From assembly GCF_031082295.1 (NCBI RefSeq), contig NZ_JAVHLD010000028.1, positions 1 through 41,541 of the forward strand: a DNA stretch of 41,541 bases. Direction: 5' to 3'. Under the pieces are notes generated by a model. The model did not search any database, was not told the DNA's origin, and was given only the letters and a program-made list of their open reading frames with translations. Within the stretch, counting starts at the first letter, position 1. Every line of letters starts with the position of its first letter. This DNA is from Humidesulfovibrio sp. (GTDB lineage Bacteria; Desulfobacterota; Desulfovibrionia; Desulfovibrionales; Desulfovibrionaceae). The translations under genes were made by a program, and so were the position numbers. Below, in pieces: positions 31,290 to 39,004 of the stretch.

Positions 31290-33785
31290 TCAGCTCCTCC
31301 TCTTGCGGGGGTGTTCGGCGCTGGCTGCCAGGCGCGTCAGCTCGGCCAGGCGCGCGTCCACCATCTGGTAGAGCGACCCCGGGGGGTAGCGGCCGTCCTT
31401 GCGAAGCGCCCCGGCGGGCCGTCCGGTCAGGATGGTCATGGCCTGCTCGATGGTGGCCACGGGGTAGAGGTGGAAGCGGCCCTCGGCCACGGCCTCCACC
31501 ACCTCGTCCTTGAGCATCAGGTGCACGGCGTTGTCCGCAGGGAAGAGCACGCCCTGCCTGCCGGTGAGCCCGCGCCTGCGGCAGACCTCGAAGAAGCCCT
31601 CGACCTTGCGGCTGACGCCGCCCACGGCCATGATGGCACCGCTTTGGCTCACCGCGCCGGTGAAGGCCAGGGAGAGGTCGATGGGCGCGCCGGACAGCGC
31701 CGAGAGCAGCGCCGCCAGCTCCGCGCCCGAGGCCGAGTCGCCCTCGACCCCGGCGTAGTTCTGCTCGAAGCAGAGGCTGCCGGTGAGCACGATGGGCTTG
31801 TCCTGGGCGAACAGGCGCACCAGGTAGCTCTTGATGATCATCATGCCCTTCGTGTGGATGGGGCCGCCCAACTGGGCCTCGCGCTCCAGGTCGAGGATGC
31901 CGCCGTGGCCAACGCCCACGGTGCAGGAGATCTGGTGCGGCAGGCCGAACTCGTAGTCGCCGAAGAGCGTCACCGAGAGGCCGTTGGCCCGGCCCACAGC
32001 GCTGCCGCCCGTGGCGACCTTGATGATCTCGCGGTCGTAGTCGGCCATGAACTCTTCCTCGAAGAGGTTGGCGCGGAAGTCGTGGTCGGCCACGGCCTTG
32101 GCCAGGTCGGCGGCCTCCACCAGCTCGCGCCCGTCCATGCGGGCGATGGCGGCGGCCTCCACCATGCGCGCGCGCACCTGGGTGAAGGAGAGTGACAGGC
32201 GCTTCTGATCCTCGGCCAGGCGGCTGGCGTGGTCCACCAGCCCGGCCAGGGCCTCGCGGCTGAAGGGCGGCAGCCCGGCCTTGTCGATGATGCCGCATAG
32301 GGTCGACAGGAAGTGGCGGATGCTCCCCGCGTTGCGATCGGCCGTGCCCTGCAGGTGGGCCTTGAGCTTGAAGTGCTTGCGGAAGCGGTCGTCGGCGGTC
32401 AGCAGGGCCTCGTAGGCCTCGTCCGTGCCGACCAGGATGATGCGCAGGGACAGCGGAATGGGCTCGGGCTCGATGGTGCGCACGCGGACCTGCTCGGCGT
32501 CGCCGGGGTCCTCCATGCGCAGCTTGCCCAGGCGCAGGGCGCGCAGCAGGCCCTCCCAGGAGCCCTGGTTGCCCATGAGGTCTTCTACATTAATAATGAG
32601 GAACCCGCCGTTGGCACGGTGCAGGCTGCCGGAGCGCACCAGGGTGAAGTCCGTGTAGACGGCGCCCATTTCGCTCTCGCGCTCGATGCTGCCCAGGAGG
32701 TTGAAGGCCGTGGGGTGGTCCTCGATGACCACCGGCGCGCCGAGCTTGCCCTGGGCGCTCTTGCCGTTGTCCACGAAGAGGTTCACCTCGTGGCGGAAGC
32801 TCGAGTCCTCCGGCGGGGAGTGGGCCTGGCCGTGGAAGTCCTGGTGCGGACCCGGCGGCGTCGGGTTGGGCGTGGGCAGGGGCAGGGTGTCTTCGGTCTC
32901 GCGCGGGAGGTAGGCGTCCACATTCTCGAGGACGTCCTTCTCCACCGCGGCCATGTGCTCCACCAGGCGGGGAATCGCGGCGAAGTCGCGGCGCAGGGAG
33001 GCGAGGTGCTCGGTGAGCGCGGCCTGGGCGATCTCGCGGTGCAGCTTGAGTTCGCCCTGGCGGAAGCCCTGCTCGCTCAGGGTGAGCTTGCGCAGGAACA
33101 CGCCGATCTCCTGGAGCAGGCGTTCGCCCTTGCTCTTGAGCATCTTGCGGCGGGCCGGGGCCAGGCGTCCGTACTCGTCGTCGCCCATGACCTTGCCGCC
33201 CACAAGCGGCATGATGGTCAGGCCGCCGGCGTCGTCCATCTCAAGGGCGAAGCCCTTGCCGCGCGCGGTCGCCTCCATCTTGCTGAAGATGCTGTCGCGC
33301 TTGGCCGAGAAGCGCTTGAACAGGGTCTCGTGCTTGCGGCGGTAGGCGTCCTGGTCGAAGCGCGCGGCGATGGCCGAACGCACGTCGGTGAGGGCCTTGG
33401 CCAGCCCGGTCTTGAAGATCCGGCCCTGTCCGGCGGGCAGGCTCACCGCCAGGGGGCGGTCGGGGTCGTCGAAATTATGGAGGTACAGCCAGTCCGGCGG
33501 GACGGGGCGCTTGGCGGCCTCCGGAGCCAGAAACTGCCGCACGAAATGCGTGCGTCCGTGGCCGGGCTCGCCCGCGAGGAACACGTTGTACTCGTTGCCG
33601 GGAATCTCAAGGGCCATGCGCAGGGCCTGCATGGCGCGGGGCTGAAAGGCCGCCTGGCCGTTCTTGCGGGAGATGCCGGAGCTGTCGGCCTGGCGGATGC
33701 TGGCCGGGTCCATGCGGTTGCGAAGTTTTTCCGGCGGCAGGGGCCGTGCGGCACGGCGGGGAATCAGGTCGTTCTTGTCGGTCAT
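31290..33785 (-). CDS. Lon-like AAA protease (LonC/YcbZ-type)
   Basis: 831 residues. The Lon proteolytic domain is intact: the catalytic Ser684 in EGDSASGAEL and Lys727 in GGVSRKVEGF are 43 residues apart, as in Lon. The N-terminal AAA core has GEPGHGRT (72-79) in place of the classic GxxGxGK[ST] Walker A (Arg for Lys), which is common in this branch and leaves ATP hydrolysis in doubt. A long helical insert (about 150-300) and a Pro-rich linker (PTPNPTPPGPHQDF) precede a second AAA-like part with VDLMGNQ-type elements and the IILVGTDEAYEALL sensor region. The ATG at 33783-33785 was chosen. It heads a two-gene operon and is divergent from the Fo cluster. Confidence 0.9.
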   Translation of the reverse strand: MTDKNDLIPRRAARPLPPEKLRNRMDPASIRQADSSGISRKNGQAAFQPRAMQALRMALEIPGNEYNVFLAGEPGHGRTHFVRQFLAPEAAKRPVPPDWLYLHNFDDPDRPLAVSLPAGQGRIFKTGLAKALTDVRSAIAARFDQDAYRRKHETLFKRFSAKRDSIFSKMEATARGKGFALEMDDAGGLTIMPLVGGKVMGDDEYGRLAPARRKMLKSKGERLLQEIGVFLRKLTLSEQGFRQGELKLHREIAQAALTEHLASLRRDFAAIPRLVEHMAAVEKDVLENVDAYLPRETEDTLPLPTPNPTPPGPHQDFHGQAHSPPEDSSFRHEVNLFVDNGKSAQGKLGAPVVIEDHPTAFNLLGSIERESEMGAVYTDFTLVRSGSLHRANGGFLIINVEDLMGNQGSWEGLLRALRLGKLRMEDPGDAEQVRVRTIEPEPIPLSLRIILVGTDEAYEALLTADDRFRKHFKLKAHLQGTADRNAGSIRHFLSTLCGIIDKAGLPPFSREALAGLVDHASRLAEDQKRLSLSFTQVRARMVEAAAIARMDGRELVEAADLAKAVADHDFRANLFEEEFMADYDREIIKVATGGSAVGRANGLSVTLFGDYEFGLPHQISCTVGVGHGGILDLEREAQLGGPIHTKGMMIIKSYLVRLFAQDKPIVLTGSLCFEQNYAGVEGDSASGAELAALLSALSGAPIDLSLAFTGAVSQSGAIMAVGGVSRKVEGFFEVCRRRGLTGRQGVLFPADNAVHLMLKDEVVEAVAEGRFHLYPVATIEQAMTILTGRPAGALRKDGRYPPGSLYQMVDARLAELTRLAASAEHPRKRRS

Positions 33786-33926
33786 GTGCGGTCCAGTGTA
33801 GGGTTTCAGGCACGAGCGCGTTCAGGATTCTATGTACGTGCTTCCGCTCCGAATGTCACTAGAAGCGGGGGAGACGCGGCGGGCGGTTAAAATGGAGAAA
33901 ATGATGCGCCTTGGGCCGCAACCGCA

Positions 33927-33955
33927 TTGACGGGCAGGGGGGCTTGTGCTAGGTG
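33927..33955 (+). promoter_or_regulatory. Possible promoter of the Fo (atp) cluster
   Basis: TTGACG (33927-33932), 17 nt, TAGGTG (33950-33955). The -10 is weak. TTGTGAA (33963-33969), a perfect Rex half-site, lies just after it, but the second half is poor. The rest of the 235-bp gap 33786-34020 has no supported gene. Confidence 0.4.
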
Positions 33956-34020
33956 TTCCTCCTTGTGAAGAAATGAACGTCCGGCATGGCGACCGGCACA
34001 CGAGTCGTCCGGGGTTCCCA

Positions 34021-34290
34021 ATGTTCTTTTCCAGGCAGGACAAGTCTTCGGGCCACATGGGGGTCCTCGGAACGGTTGGCACCATCGGGATGCAGCTCGT
34101 GGCGGCCACCTTCGTCGGACTTGCCATGGGGTATTTTCTTGATAAGTGGCTGGGCACAGACCCGTGGCTGCTCATCATTTTTCTTCTGCTGGGAATCGTC
34201 ACCGGCTTTCGCGATGTCTATCGCGAGGCCATGCGGCTCCAACGGCGCAGCGAAGAAGAAGGTTCCGGCCCTGGCGCCGGAACGCGATGA
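34021..34290 (+). CDS. AtpZ/AtpI-like Fo assembly protein
   Basis: 89 residues from ATG 34021 (alternative ATG 33973 adds 16 residues that do not look like the family). Two membrane spans (about 20-40 and 48-65) fit the small AtpZ-like family: GVLGTVGTIGMQLVAATFVGLAMGYFLDKWLGTDPWLLIIFLLLGIVTGFRDVYRE. Such proteins assist Fo ring assembly or Mg2+ delivery. It begins the cluster before the AtpI-like gene and atpB and atpE. The ribosome site is weak, and a possible promoter lies at 33927-33955. Confidence 0.85.
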   Translation: MFFSRQDKSSGHMGVLGTVGTIGMQLVAATFVGLAMGYFLDKWLGTDPWLLIIFLLLGIVTGFRDVYREAMRLQRRSEEEGSGPGAGTR

Positions 34291-34328
34291 CTCCAGGGAC
34301 GGTTGCGGGCCGTTAGAGGAAATGAGGC

Positions 34329-34769
34329 ATGACGACGCTTGTCCAGAAGATCGATGCCGTGCTGTATCGCCGCGGGTTTGCCCTGGCGGACGCGCGCAAG
34401 CTCATGCGCAACCAGATTCTGCTGGCGGCGTGCGGGTCGGCGCTTGTCTGTCTGGCAACGGGCTTCTCCCCTTGGGGGCTGTCTTTCGCCGCGGGGACGC
34501 TGATCATCACCATGAATTTCTGGTGGCTTTCAAAGGCCGCTCAGGAGTTGGTGAAGGTTCAAAACGGTGCCGTGTTCACGCTTTTGACGCTCTTTTATGG
34601 TAGGCTGGTATTGACCGGGGTCGCCATCGCCGCATTGGTGGCATGGCTTGGGGCATCGGTTTTTGGACTTTTGGCCGGGCTCTCCACGGTGGTCGTCAAC
34701 GCCACCCTCTGGGGGGTTCTCCAGATCAGGCACAAGGTTCCCGCCACAGGGAATGGGAAGGAGGCTTAA
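34329..34769 (+). CDS. ATP synthase subunit I-like protein
   Basis: 146 residues, four predicted membrane spans and short loops, like the AtpI (ATP-synt_I) family. An N-terminal helix precedes LLAACGSALVCLATGFSPWGLSFAAGTLIITMNFWWLS (about 31-68) and FTLLTLFYGRLVLTGVAIAALVAWL (82-106). AtpI aids assembly of the c-ring. The ATG at 34329 follows GAGGAAATGAGGC-type weak sites. It is 38 nt after the AtpZ-like gene and 3 nt before atpB, so it belongs to the Fo unit. Confidence 0.85.
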   Translation: MTTLVQKIDAVLYRRGFALADARKLMRNQILLAACGSALVCLATGFSPWGLSFAAGTLIITMNFWWLSKAAQELVKVQNGAVFTLLTLFYGRLVLTGVAIAALVAWLGASVFGLLAGLSTVVVNATLWGVLQIRHKVPATGNGKEA

Positions 34770-34772
34770 CAA

Positions 34773-35459
34773 ATGGCTGCAGGACTCGCGCATCCGCTGA
34801 CCTATTCGGTCCTCATCGACCAGCAACTTGGACTTCACCTCCCGCCGCACGTTTACTACATGTGGCTGGCCATGATCATTCTGTTCAGCTGCGCCTTCAT
34901 CCTCCGCGGCCGCCTGACGCTGGTGCCCGGTGGCTTGCAGAATGTCTTCGAGACCGTGATCGGCGGACTGGAGGACTTTGTCGTCCTAAACATAGGTGAA
35001 GAAGGACGCAGGGTTTTCCCGTTCCTGTGCGGCATGTTCATCTTCATCCTGGTGATGAACTACATCGGCCTGATTCCCGGTTGCGACGCCGCCACCGCCA
35101 ACGTGAACACCAACGCGGCCATGGCCATCACGGTGTTCGTGTACTACAACTACATCGGCATCAAGAAATGGGGCTTCGGCTACATCAAGCATTTCATGGG
35201 CCCGGTGGCCTTCCTGGCTCCGCTCATGCTCATCCTTGAAACCGTCAGCCACATCGCGCGCCCCCTTTCGCTGACGCTGCGACTCTTCGGCAACATCCGC
35301 GGCGAGGAAATCGTTCTGGTGCTGCTGTTCATCCTGGCTCCGGTCGCCGGAACCATCCCGATGTACTTCCTGTTCATTCTGGGCAAGACCATCCAGGCCT
35401 TCATCTTCTTCATGCTGACCATGATCTACTTGAAGGGTTCTCTGGAGCACGCCCACTAA
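34773..35459 (+). CDS. atpB: F-type ATP synthase subunit a
   Basis: 228 residues, normal length. Stator subunit of Fo, with five or six membrane spans. The essential arginine R170 sits in [10 protein letters not shown] (166-175), and the following [14 protein letters not shown] is diagnostic, as is Q208 in [11 protein letters not shown] near the C-terminus. The ATG at 34773 follows GGAGG, 3 nt after the AtpI-like stop. A small TGGTC-GTCT-GACCA hairpin (35471-35484) follows it, before atpE. F1 genes and the b subunit are not in the window. Confidence 0.97.
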   Translation: MAAGLAHPLTYSVLIDQQLGLHLPPHVYYMWLAMIILFSCAFILRGRLTLVPGGLQNVFETVIGGLEDFVVLNIGEEGRRVFPFLCGMFIFILVMNYIGLIPGCDAATANVNTNAAMAITVFVYYNYIGIKKWGFGYIKHFMGPVAFLAPLMLILETVSHIARPLSLTLRLFGNIRGEEIVLVLLFILAPVAGTIPMYFLFILGKTIQAFIFFMLTMIYLKGSLEHAH

Positions 35460-35514
35460 ACTTGGGGAAATGGTCGTCTGACCAACACATAAATACCTTA
35501 AGGAGTTCACTGTT

Positions 35515-35841
35515 ATGCGTAAATCTCTGCTGATGACCCTGGCTATGGTTCTGGTTGCTTCCGCCGCCTACGCTTCTGATGCTCCCGCCGCCGCCGGCGC
35601 CGCTGTCGGCCCCGTCGCCGCTTGGGCCACCGCCATTGGCATGGCTGTCGCCGCCGGTCTGTGCGGTCTCGGCCAGGGCATGGGCCTCAAGGCCGCTTGC
35701 GAAGGCACCGCCCGCAACCCCGAAGCCGGTGGCAAGCTGACCGTCACCCTGATCCTGGGCCTGGCCTTCATCGAGTCCCTGGCCATTTACGCCCTGGTCG
35801 TCAACCTGATCCTGCTCTTCGTGAAGCCCCTGGGCGCCTAA
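35515..35841 (+). CDS. atpE: F-type ATP synthase subunit c, with N-terminal signal-like extension
   Basis: 108 residues, longer than the usual 75-85. Residues 1-20 are a signal peptide-like segment ending AAYA, so the mature subunit may be 88 residues, as in a few species. The hairpin has helix 1 with GLGQG (51-55) and the polar loop ARNPEAGG (66-73), then helix 2 with the proton/sodium-carrying Glu87 in FIESLAIY. Q54, E87, S88 and Y92 match Na+-ligand positions of Na+-type c subunits, but the Thr after Ser is Leu. The ATG follows AAGGAG. It ends at a strong terminator. Confidence 0.96.
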   Translation: MRKSLLMTLAMVLVASAAYASDAPAAAGAAVGPVAAWATAIGMAVAAGLCGLGQGMGLKAACEGTARNPEAGGKLTVTLILGLAFIESLAIYALVVNLILLFVKPLGA

Positions 35842-35867
35842 TTCCCAAGGTTTGTTTCTGGAATCAA

Positions 35868-35891
35868 GGAGGCCGCAAGGCCTCCTTTTTT
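35868..35891 (+). terminator. Terminator of the Fo cluster
   Basis: GGAGGCC (35868-35874), a GCAA loop, GGCCTCC (35879-35885), then six T. It separates atpE from rex. Confidence 0.93.
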
Positions 35892-35901
35892 CCGGGAAGT
35901 T

Positions 35902-35919
35902 TTGTTAAAAAATTCACAT
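35902..35919 (+). promoter_or_regulatory. Predicted Rex operator upstream of rex
   Basis: TTGTTAAAAAATTCACAT matches the Rex consensus TTGTGAA-N4-TTCACAA at 12 of 14 fixed positions. It lies 20 nt before the rex ATG, at the site expected for autoregulation. Confidence 0.72.
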
Positions 35920-35938
35920 TCACAATCGGTGCAGGGCC

Positions 35939-36577
35939 ATGAAGAGCGAGCATATTCCCAAAGCTACAATCGCCCGTCTGGCCACCTATATCCAGGTGCT
36001 CTCCGAGTTCAAGCGCGAGGGCACGGATGTGGTCTCCTCCGAACGTCTTGCCGAGGCGTGCTCCGTCAATTCCTCACAGATACGCAAGGACCTCGCCTAC
36101 TTCGGTGAATTCGGCGTTCGCGGCGTCGGGTATTACGTTCAGGATCTCATCACCTCCATCAAGCGTTCGCTCGGCATCGACCGCGCCTGGAACTGCGGTC
36201 TGGTGGGTGTGGGCAACCTTGGGCGCGCCCTGCTGCGCCATCGCGAGTTTTCGCGCAAGGGATTCAACATACGCGGGGCCTTCGATTGCGATCCCTACAA
36301 GATCGGCGAGATCGTGGAAGGCATGGAGATCGTCTGCTCGCGCCAGCTTCCCGCCAAGGTCAAAGAGTTGTCCCTCGAGATCGGCATCATCACCACCCCG
36401 CCCGAGCGCGCACAGCGCGCCGCCAATTATCTCGTTGGAGCTGGCATCAAGGGAATCATCAACTTCGCTCCCTCAAGAATTTCCGTGCCGAGCCATATCC
36501 ACCTGGAATACGTCGACTTCTTCCACCATTTCTACGCGGCCGCCTTTCACATCCGCTTCGCCGAACATCAGGAATAG
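35939..36577 (+). CDS. rex: Redox-sensing transcriptional repressor Rex
   Basis: 212 residues, normal for Rex. Homodimer that binds operator DNA when NADH/NAD+ is low and lets go when NADH rises. A winged helix (1-80: IPKATIARLATYIQVLSEF, SSQIRKDLAYFGEFGVRGVGY) is followed by the Rossmann domain with GVGNLG (90-95) and the RISVPSHIHLEYVD end that swaps with the other monomer. Full match. A predicted Rex site at 35902-35919 implies autoregulation. The Fo genes upstream are a known type of Rex target in Desulfovibrionales by regulon predictions. The ATG at 35939 has only a weak site (AGGGCC). Confidence 0.97.
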   Translation: MKSEHIPKATIARLATYIQVLSEFKREGTDVVSSERLAEACSVNSSQIRKDLAYFGEFGVRGVGYYVQDLITSIKRSLGIDRAWNCGLVGVGNLGRALLRHREFSRKGFNIRGAFDCDPYKIGEIVEGMEIVCSRQLPAKVKELSLEIGIITTPPERAQRAANYLVGAGIKGIINFAPSRISVPSHIHLEYVDFFHHFYAAAFHIRFAEHQE

Positions 36578-36619
36578 CGCGCGACGGCGCTCAGCCGAAG
36601 CAGTTGACAGTGCCCTCTG

Positions 36620-36647
36620 TTGTCCCGATGATGTGGGACGCTATAGA
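36620..36647 (+). promoter_or_regulatory. Possible promoter of the cheD operon
   Basis: TTGTCC (36620-36625), 16 nt, TATAGA (36642-36647). GTCCC-N8-GGGAC (36622-36639) lies between the hexamers. The start would be near 36654, before the GTG at 36671. Confidence 0.4.
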
Positions 36648-36670
36648 ACTGGCTACCGGGGTGCATTTCC

Positions 36671-37183
36671 GTGCGTGATTTCGACCGCTATCCAAAAGTG
36701 TTCCTGCAGACGGGCGACTGCTTCCTCGGAGTGCGCCCAACCCTGGTGACGACGGTGCTTGGTTCCTGCGTGGGCATCACCTTGTGCGCGCCACGCAAAA
36801 AGGTCGGTGCCATCTGCCACGCGTTTTTGCCAGACAGCACCAAGTTCAACTCCAACGGCAAGGACCCGCAGGTGTGCCGTTTTGTGGACACCGCACTGGA
36901 AAGCATGTTCTCAAGCCTCATGCGCCTCAAGATTTCGCCGGAGGAACTTGTGGTGAAGGTTTTCGGAGGCGCCTCGGGCATCATGAGCCGGAACCGTTGC
37001 GACCAGTATGACATCGGGGGACGCAACCTCGCATCCGTGCGTGAGCGCTTGGCCACTTACGGTATCAAGGTCGCGCGCTCCGCGACCGGGGGCAGCCAGG
37101 GGCGCAAGCTCCTTTTTCTGACCCACACCGGCGACGTTTGGGTCAAGACACTGCACAAGAACAACGAGGAGATACGCCCATGA
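36671..37183 (+). CDS. cheD: Chemoreceptor glutamine deamidase CheD
   Basis: 170 residues from GTG 36671. Cysteine-hydrolase that deamidates receptor Gln residues and, in some species, interacts with CheC. The catalytic triad can be placed by spacing from the Thermotoga enzyme: T27, C33 (LGSCVG) and H50 (CHAFLP). The KVFGGASGIM and DIGGRNLASVRERL segments are typical. No other che gene is in the window. The 3' end overlaps the next gene in ATGA (37180-37183), so it is translationally coupled to a budA-like gene, an unexpected partner. Confidence 0.94.
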   Translation: MRDFDRYPKVFLQTGDCFLGVRPTLVTTVLGSCVGITLCAPRKKVGAICHAFLPDSTKFNSNGKDPQVCRFVDTALESMFSSLMRLKISPEELVVKVFGGASGIMSRNRCDQYDIGGRNLASVRERLATYGIKVARSATGGSQGRKLLFLTHTGDVWVKTLHKNNEEIRP

Positions 37184-37974
37184 AGACTTGGCGCACCGCT
37201 TTTCTCTGGCTTCTGCTCTGCGCGCTGCTGGGTGCAGGGCTTCCTGCCCAGGCCGCAGAGCCCTCTGCCAAGTCCTCCATGACGCAGATCGGAGTCATCG
37301 ACGCCCTCCTGGCCGGTGGGTACGATGGCTCCGTGGCTGTGCGTGGGCTGCCGAGGTTTGGCGACATTGGCCTGGGCACCTTCGACGCCCTGGACGGCGA
37401 GATGGTGATCCTCGACGGTGTCGTCTATCAGGTTCCGTCGACCGGAGTGGTGCGCCGCGCCGACCCGCGCGGGACCACGCCCTTCGCCCAGGTGGTGCGC
37501 TTCAAGCCCGGGCGGGCCCAGCCGACACCGGAAAACGTCGGCCTGAAGGATCTGGAGTCCTGGCTCGACAAGACCCTCGGCGACACCAACGTATTCGGAG
37601 CGGTCCGCATCGAGGGCGTCTTCACCGCGCTCAAGGCCCGCAGCGTCCCGCGCCAGCAGAAGCCCTACCAGCCCCTCGCCGTCGTGGCCAAGTCGCAGTC
37701 GGTGTTTGAGTTCGCGCAAGTGCGCGGCACCCTGGTGGGCCTGCGCGGGCCTGACTATGTCCGCGGCCTGGGCGTGCCCGGCTGGCACCTGCATTTCCTC
37801 ACCCAGGACCGCGCGCGCGGCGGGCATGTGCTCGACCTGACCCTGGGCTCGGGCACGGTGCGCATGGCCAGCCTGCGCCGCTTCGAGCTGCTGTTGCCCG
37901 AGGCTGGGCTGGGCGGGCTCGATCTGGCCAAGGATCGCGCGGGCGAGCTCAAGGCAGTGGAGTCCTCGCGTTGA
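37180..37974 (+). CDS. budA: Exported acetolactate decarboxylase
   Basis: 264 residues. A Sec signal peptide (about 1-25, ending GLPAQAA) precedes an acetolactate decarboxylase domain that turns acetolactate into acetoin. Signature blocks: QIGVIDALLAGGYDG (36-50), LDGEMVILDGVVYQV (71-85), RSVPRQQKPYQPL (154-166), and the zinc ligands H203, H205 (GWHLHF) and H216 (GGHVLD). Cytosolic in most bacteria but secreted in a few. The ATG at 37180 overlaps the cheD stop and begins the signal; the frame is open back to 37138 only within cheD. No acetolactate synthase is in the window, and the physiological role outside the cell is unclear. Confidence 0.92.
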   Translation: MKTWRTAFLWLLLCALLGAGLPAQAAEPSAKSSMTQIGVIDALLAGGYDGSVAVRGLPRFGDIGLGTFDALDGEMVILDGVVYQVPSTGVVRRADPRGTTPFAQVVRFKPGRAQPTPENVGLKDLESWLDKTLGDTNVFGAVRIEGVFTALKARSVPRQQKPYQPLAVVAKSQSVFEFAQVRGTLVGLRGPDYVRGLGVPGWHLHFLTQDRARGGHVLDLTLGSGTVRMASLRRFELLLPEAGLGGLDLAKDRAGELKAVESSR

Positions 37975-38960
37975 AAATCCTGATGATCGCGGTGAACGAT
38001 CCCGCAGGAACCGGCATAGCCTTTTGCCGGGCGGTGAACCGCCTGGACCGGAAGAACAGGCACACCGCGCGCATCGTGACCCTGGAGACGCGCTACACGC
38101 ACGCCTGGGGCAAGGACCTGCACGTGCCCGACCTCCTTGGTCCTGACGGCGACGAGGCCGGGCTTGCGGAGCTGGAGCACCTGCTCAAGACCAGTGACGT
38201 GCTGCATTTCCACATGACCGCGGACGAGCACCTGCGGCTGGGGCCGTTCCTTCCGGCGGACTACCTTGCTGGCAAGGCCGTGGTGCATCACGAGCACGGG
38301 CACCACGACTTCCGCAGCGACCCGGAGCGCTTCCGCGCCAAGTACCGGGCCTTGGGCCGCAAGAACCTGCTGGTGAGCACCCCGGACCTGCTGCGCATGA
38401 TGCCCGAGGCCCGCTGGCAGCCCAACCTCGTGCACGAGCACGAGCCGCTGTTCCGGCCCGTCGAGCGCGTCTGGACCGGCCCGCTCAAGGTGGCGCACTC
38501 GCCCACGCGCAAGGACCTCAAGAACACCGACGACCTGCTGGCCGTTGTGGACGAGCTGGGCCGCGAAGGCCTAAACGTCGACCTGGACCTCATCGACAAC
38601 GTGCCCAACAGCGAGTGCCTGGCGCGCAAGCAGCAGGCCCACGTGCTCTTTGACCACATGCAGGGCTACTACGGCGTCAGCAGCCTGGAAGGCCTGAGCC
38701 AAGGGCTGGCGGTCATCGCCGGCTTGGACGAGTGGAACCGGTCGCACGTGGCGGAATTCGCGGGGGTGTCCTCGGAAGGGGGCGACTTGCCCTGGGTTGT
38801 GGCGCGCGGGCGCGACGAGTTGGCCAGGCGCCTGCGCGAGCTGGCCGGGGACTTGCCGCGCTGTCGCGAGATCGGCGCGGCCTCCCGCCGTTTCGTGGAG
38901 GAGCGCTGGTCCGAGGCCAAGGTGGCCGGGCGTCTGGCGGAATTTTGGGACGCTCTGTAG
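37971..38960 (+). CDS. Glycosyltransferase (GT-B fold), TTG start
   Basis: 329 residues. The start is TTG 37971, overlapping the budA stop in TTGA; it reads MKILMIAVNDPAGTG, a normal GT-B N-terminus with a Gly-rich loop, and ATG 37983 would cut into it. The C-terminal half has the family pattern: HSPTRKDLKNTDDLLAVVDEL, then HVLFDHMQGYYGVSSLEGLSQGLAVIA (about 213-239), with the E of SLEGL as the usual sugar-nucleotide contact. Soluble, no membrane span. Donor and acceptor are unknown. It joins cheD and budA in one translationally coupled unit. Confidence 0.85.
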   Translation: MKILMIAVNDPAGTGIAFCRAVNRLDRKNRHTARIVTLETRYTHAWGKDLHVPDLLGPDGDEAGLAELEHLLKTSDVLHFHMTADEHLRLGPFLPADYLAGKAVVHHEHGHHDFRSDPERFRAKYRALGRKNLLVSTPDLLRMMPEARWQPNLVHEHEPLFRPVERVWTGPLKVAHSPTRKDLKNTDDLLAVVDELGREGLNVDLDLIDNVPNSECLARKQQAHVLFDHMQGYYGVSSLEGLSQGLAVIAGLDEWNRSHVAEFAGVSSEGGDLPWVVARGRDELARRLRELAGDLPRCREIGAASRRFVEERWSEAKVAGRLAEFWDAL

Positions 38961-39004
38961 CCCGGCTTTGCCAAGCGCCGGGAGATCGTGTAGGGTTCCA
39001 GAAA

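Noticed and set aside
30651-32195. 514-codon plus-strand frame over the Lon-like protease end
   Set aside because: Composition and lack of motifs mark it as a shadow; the Ser-Lys dyad lies on the minus strand.
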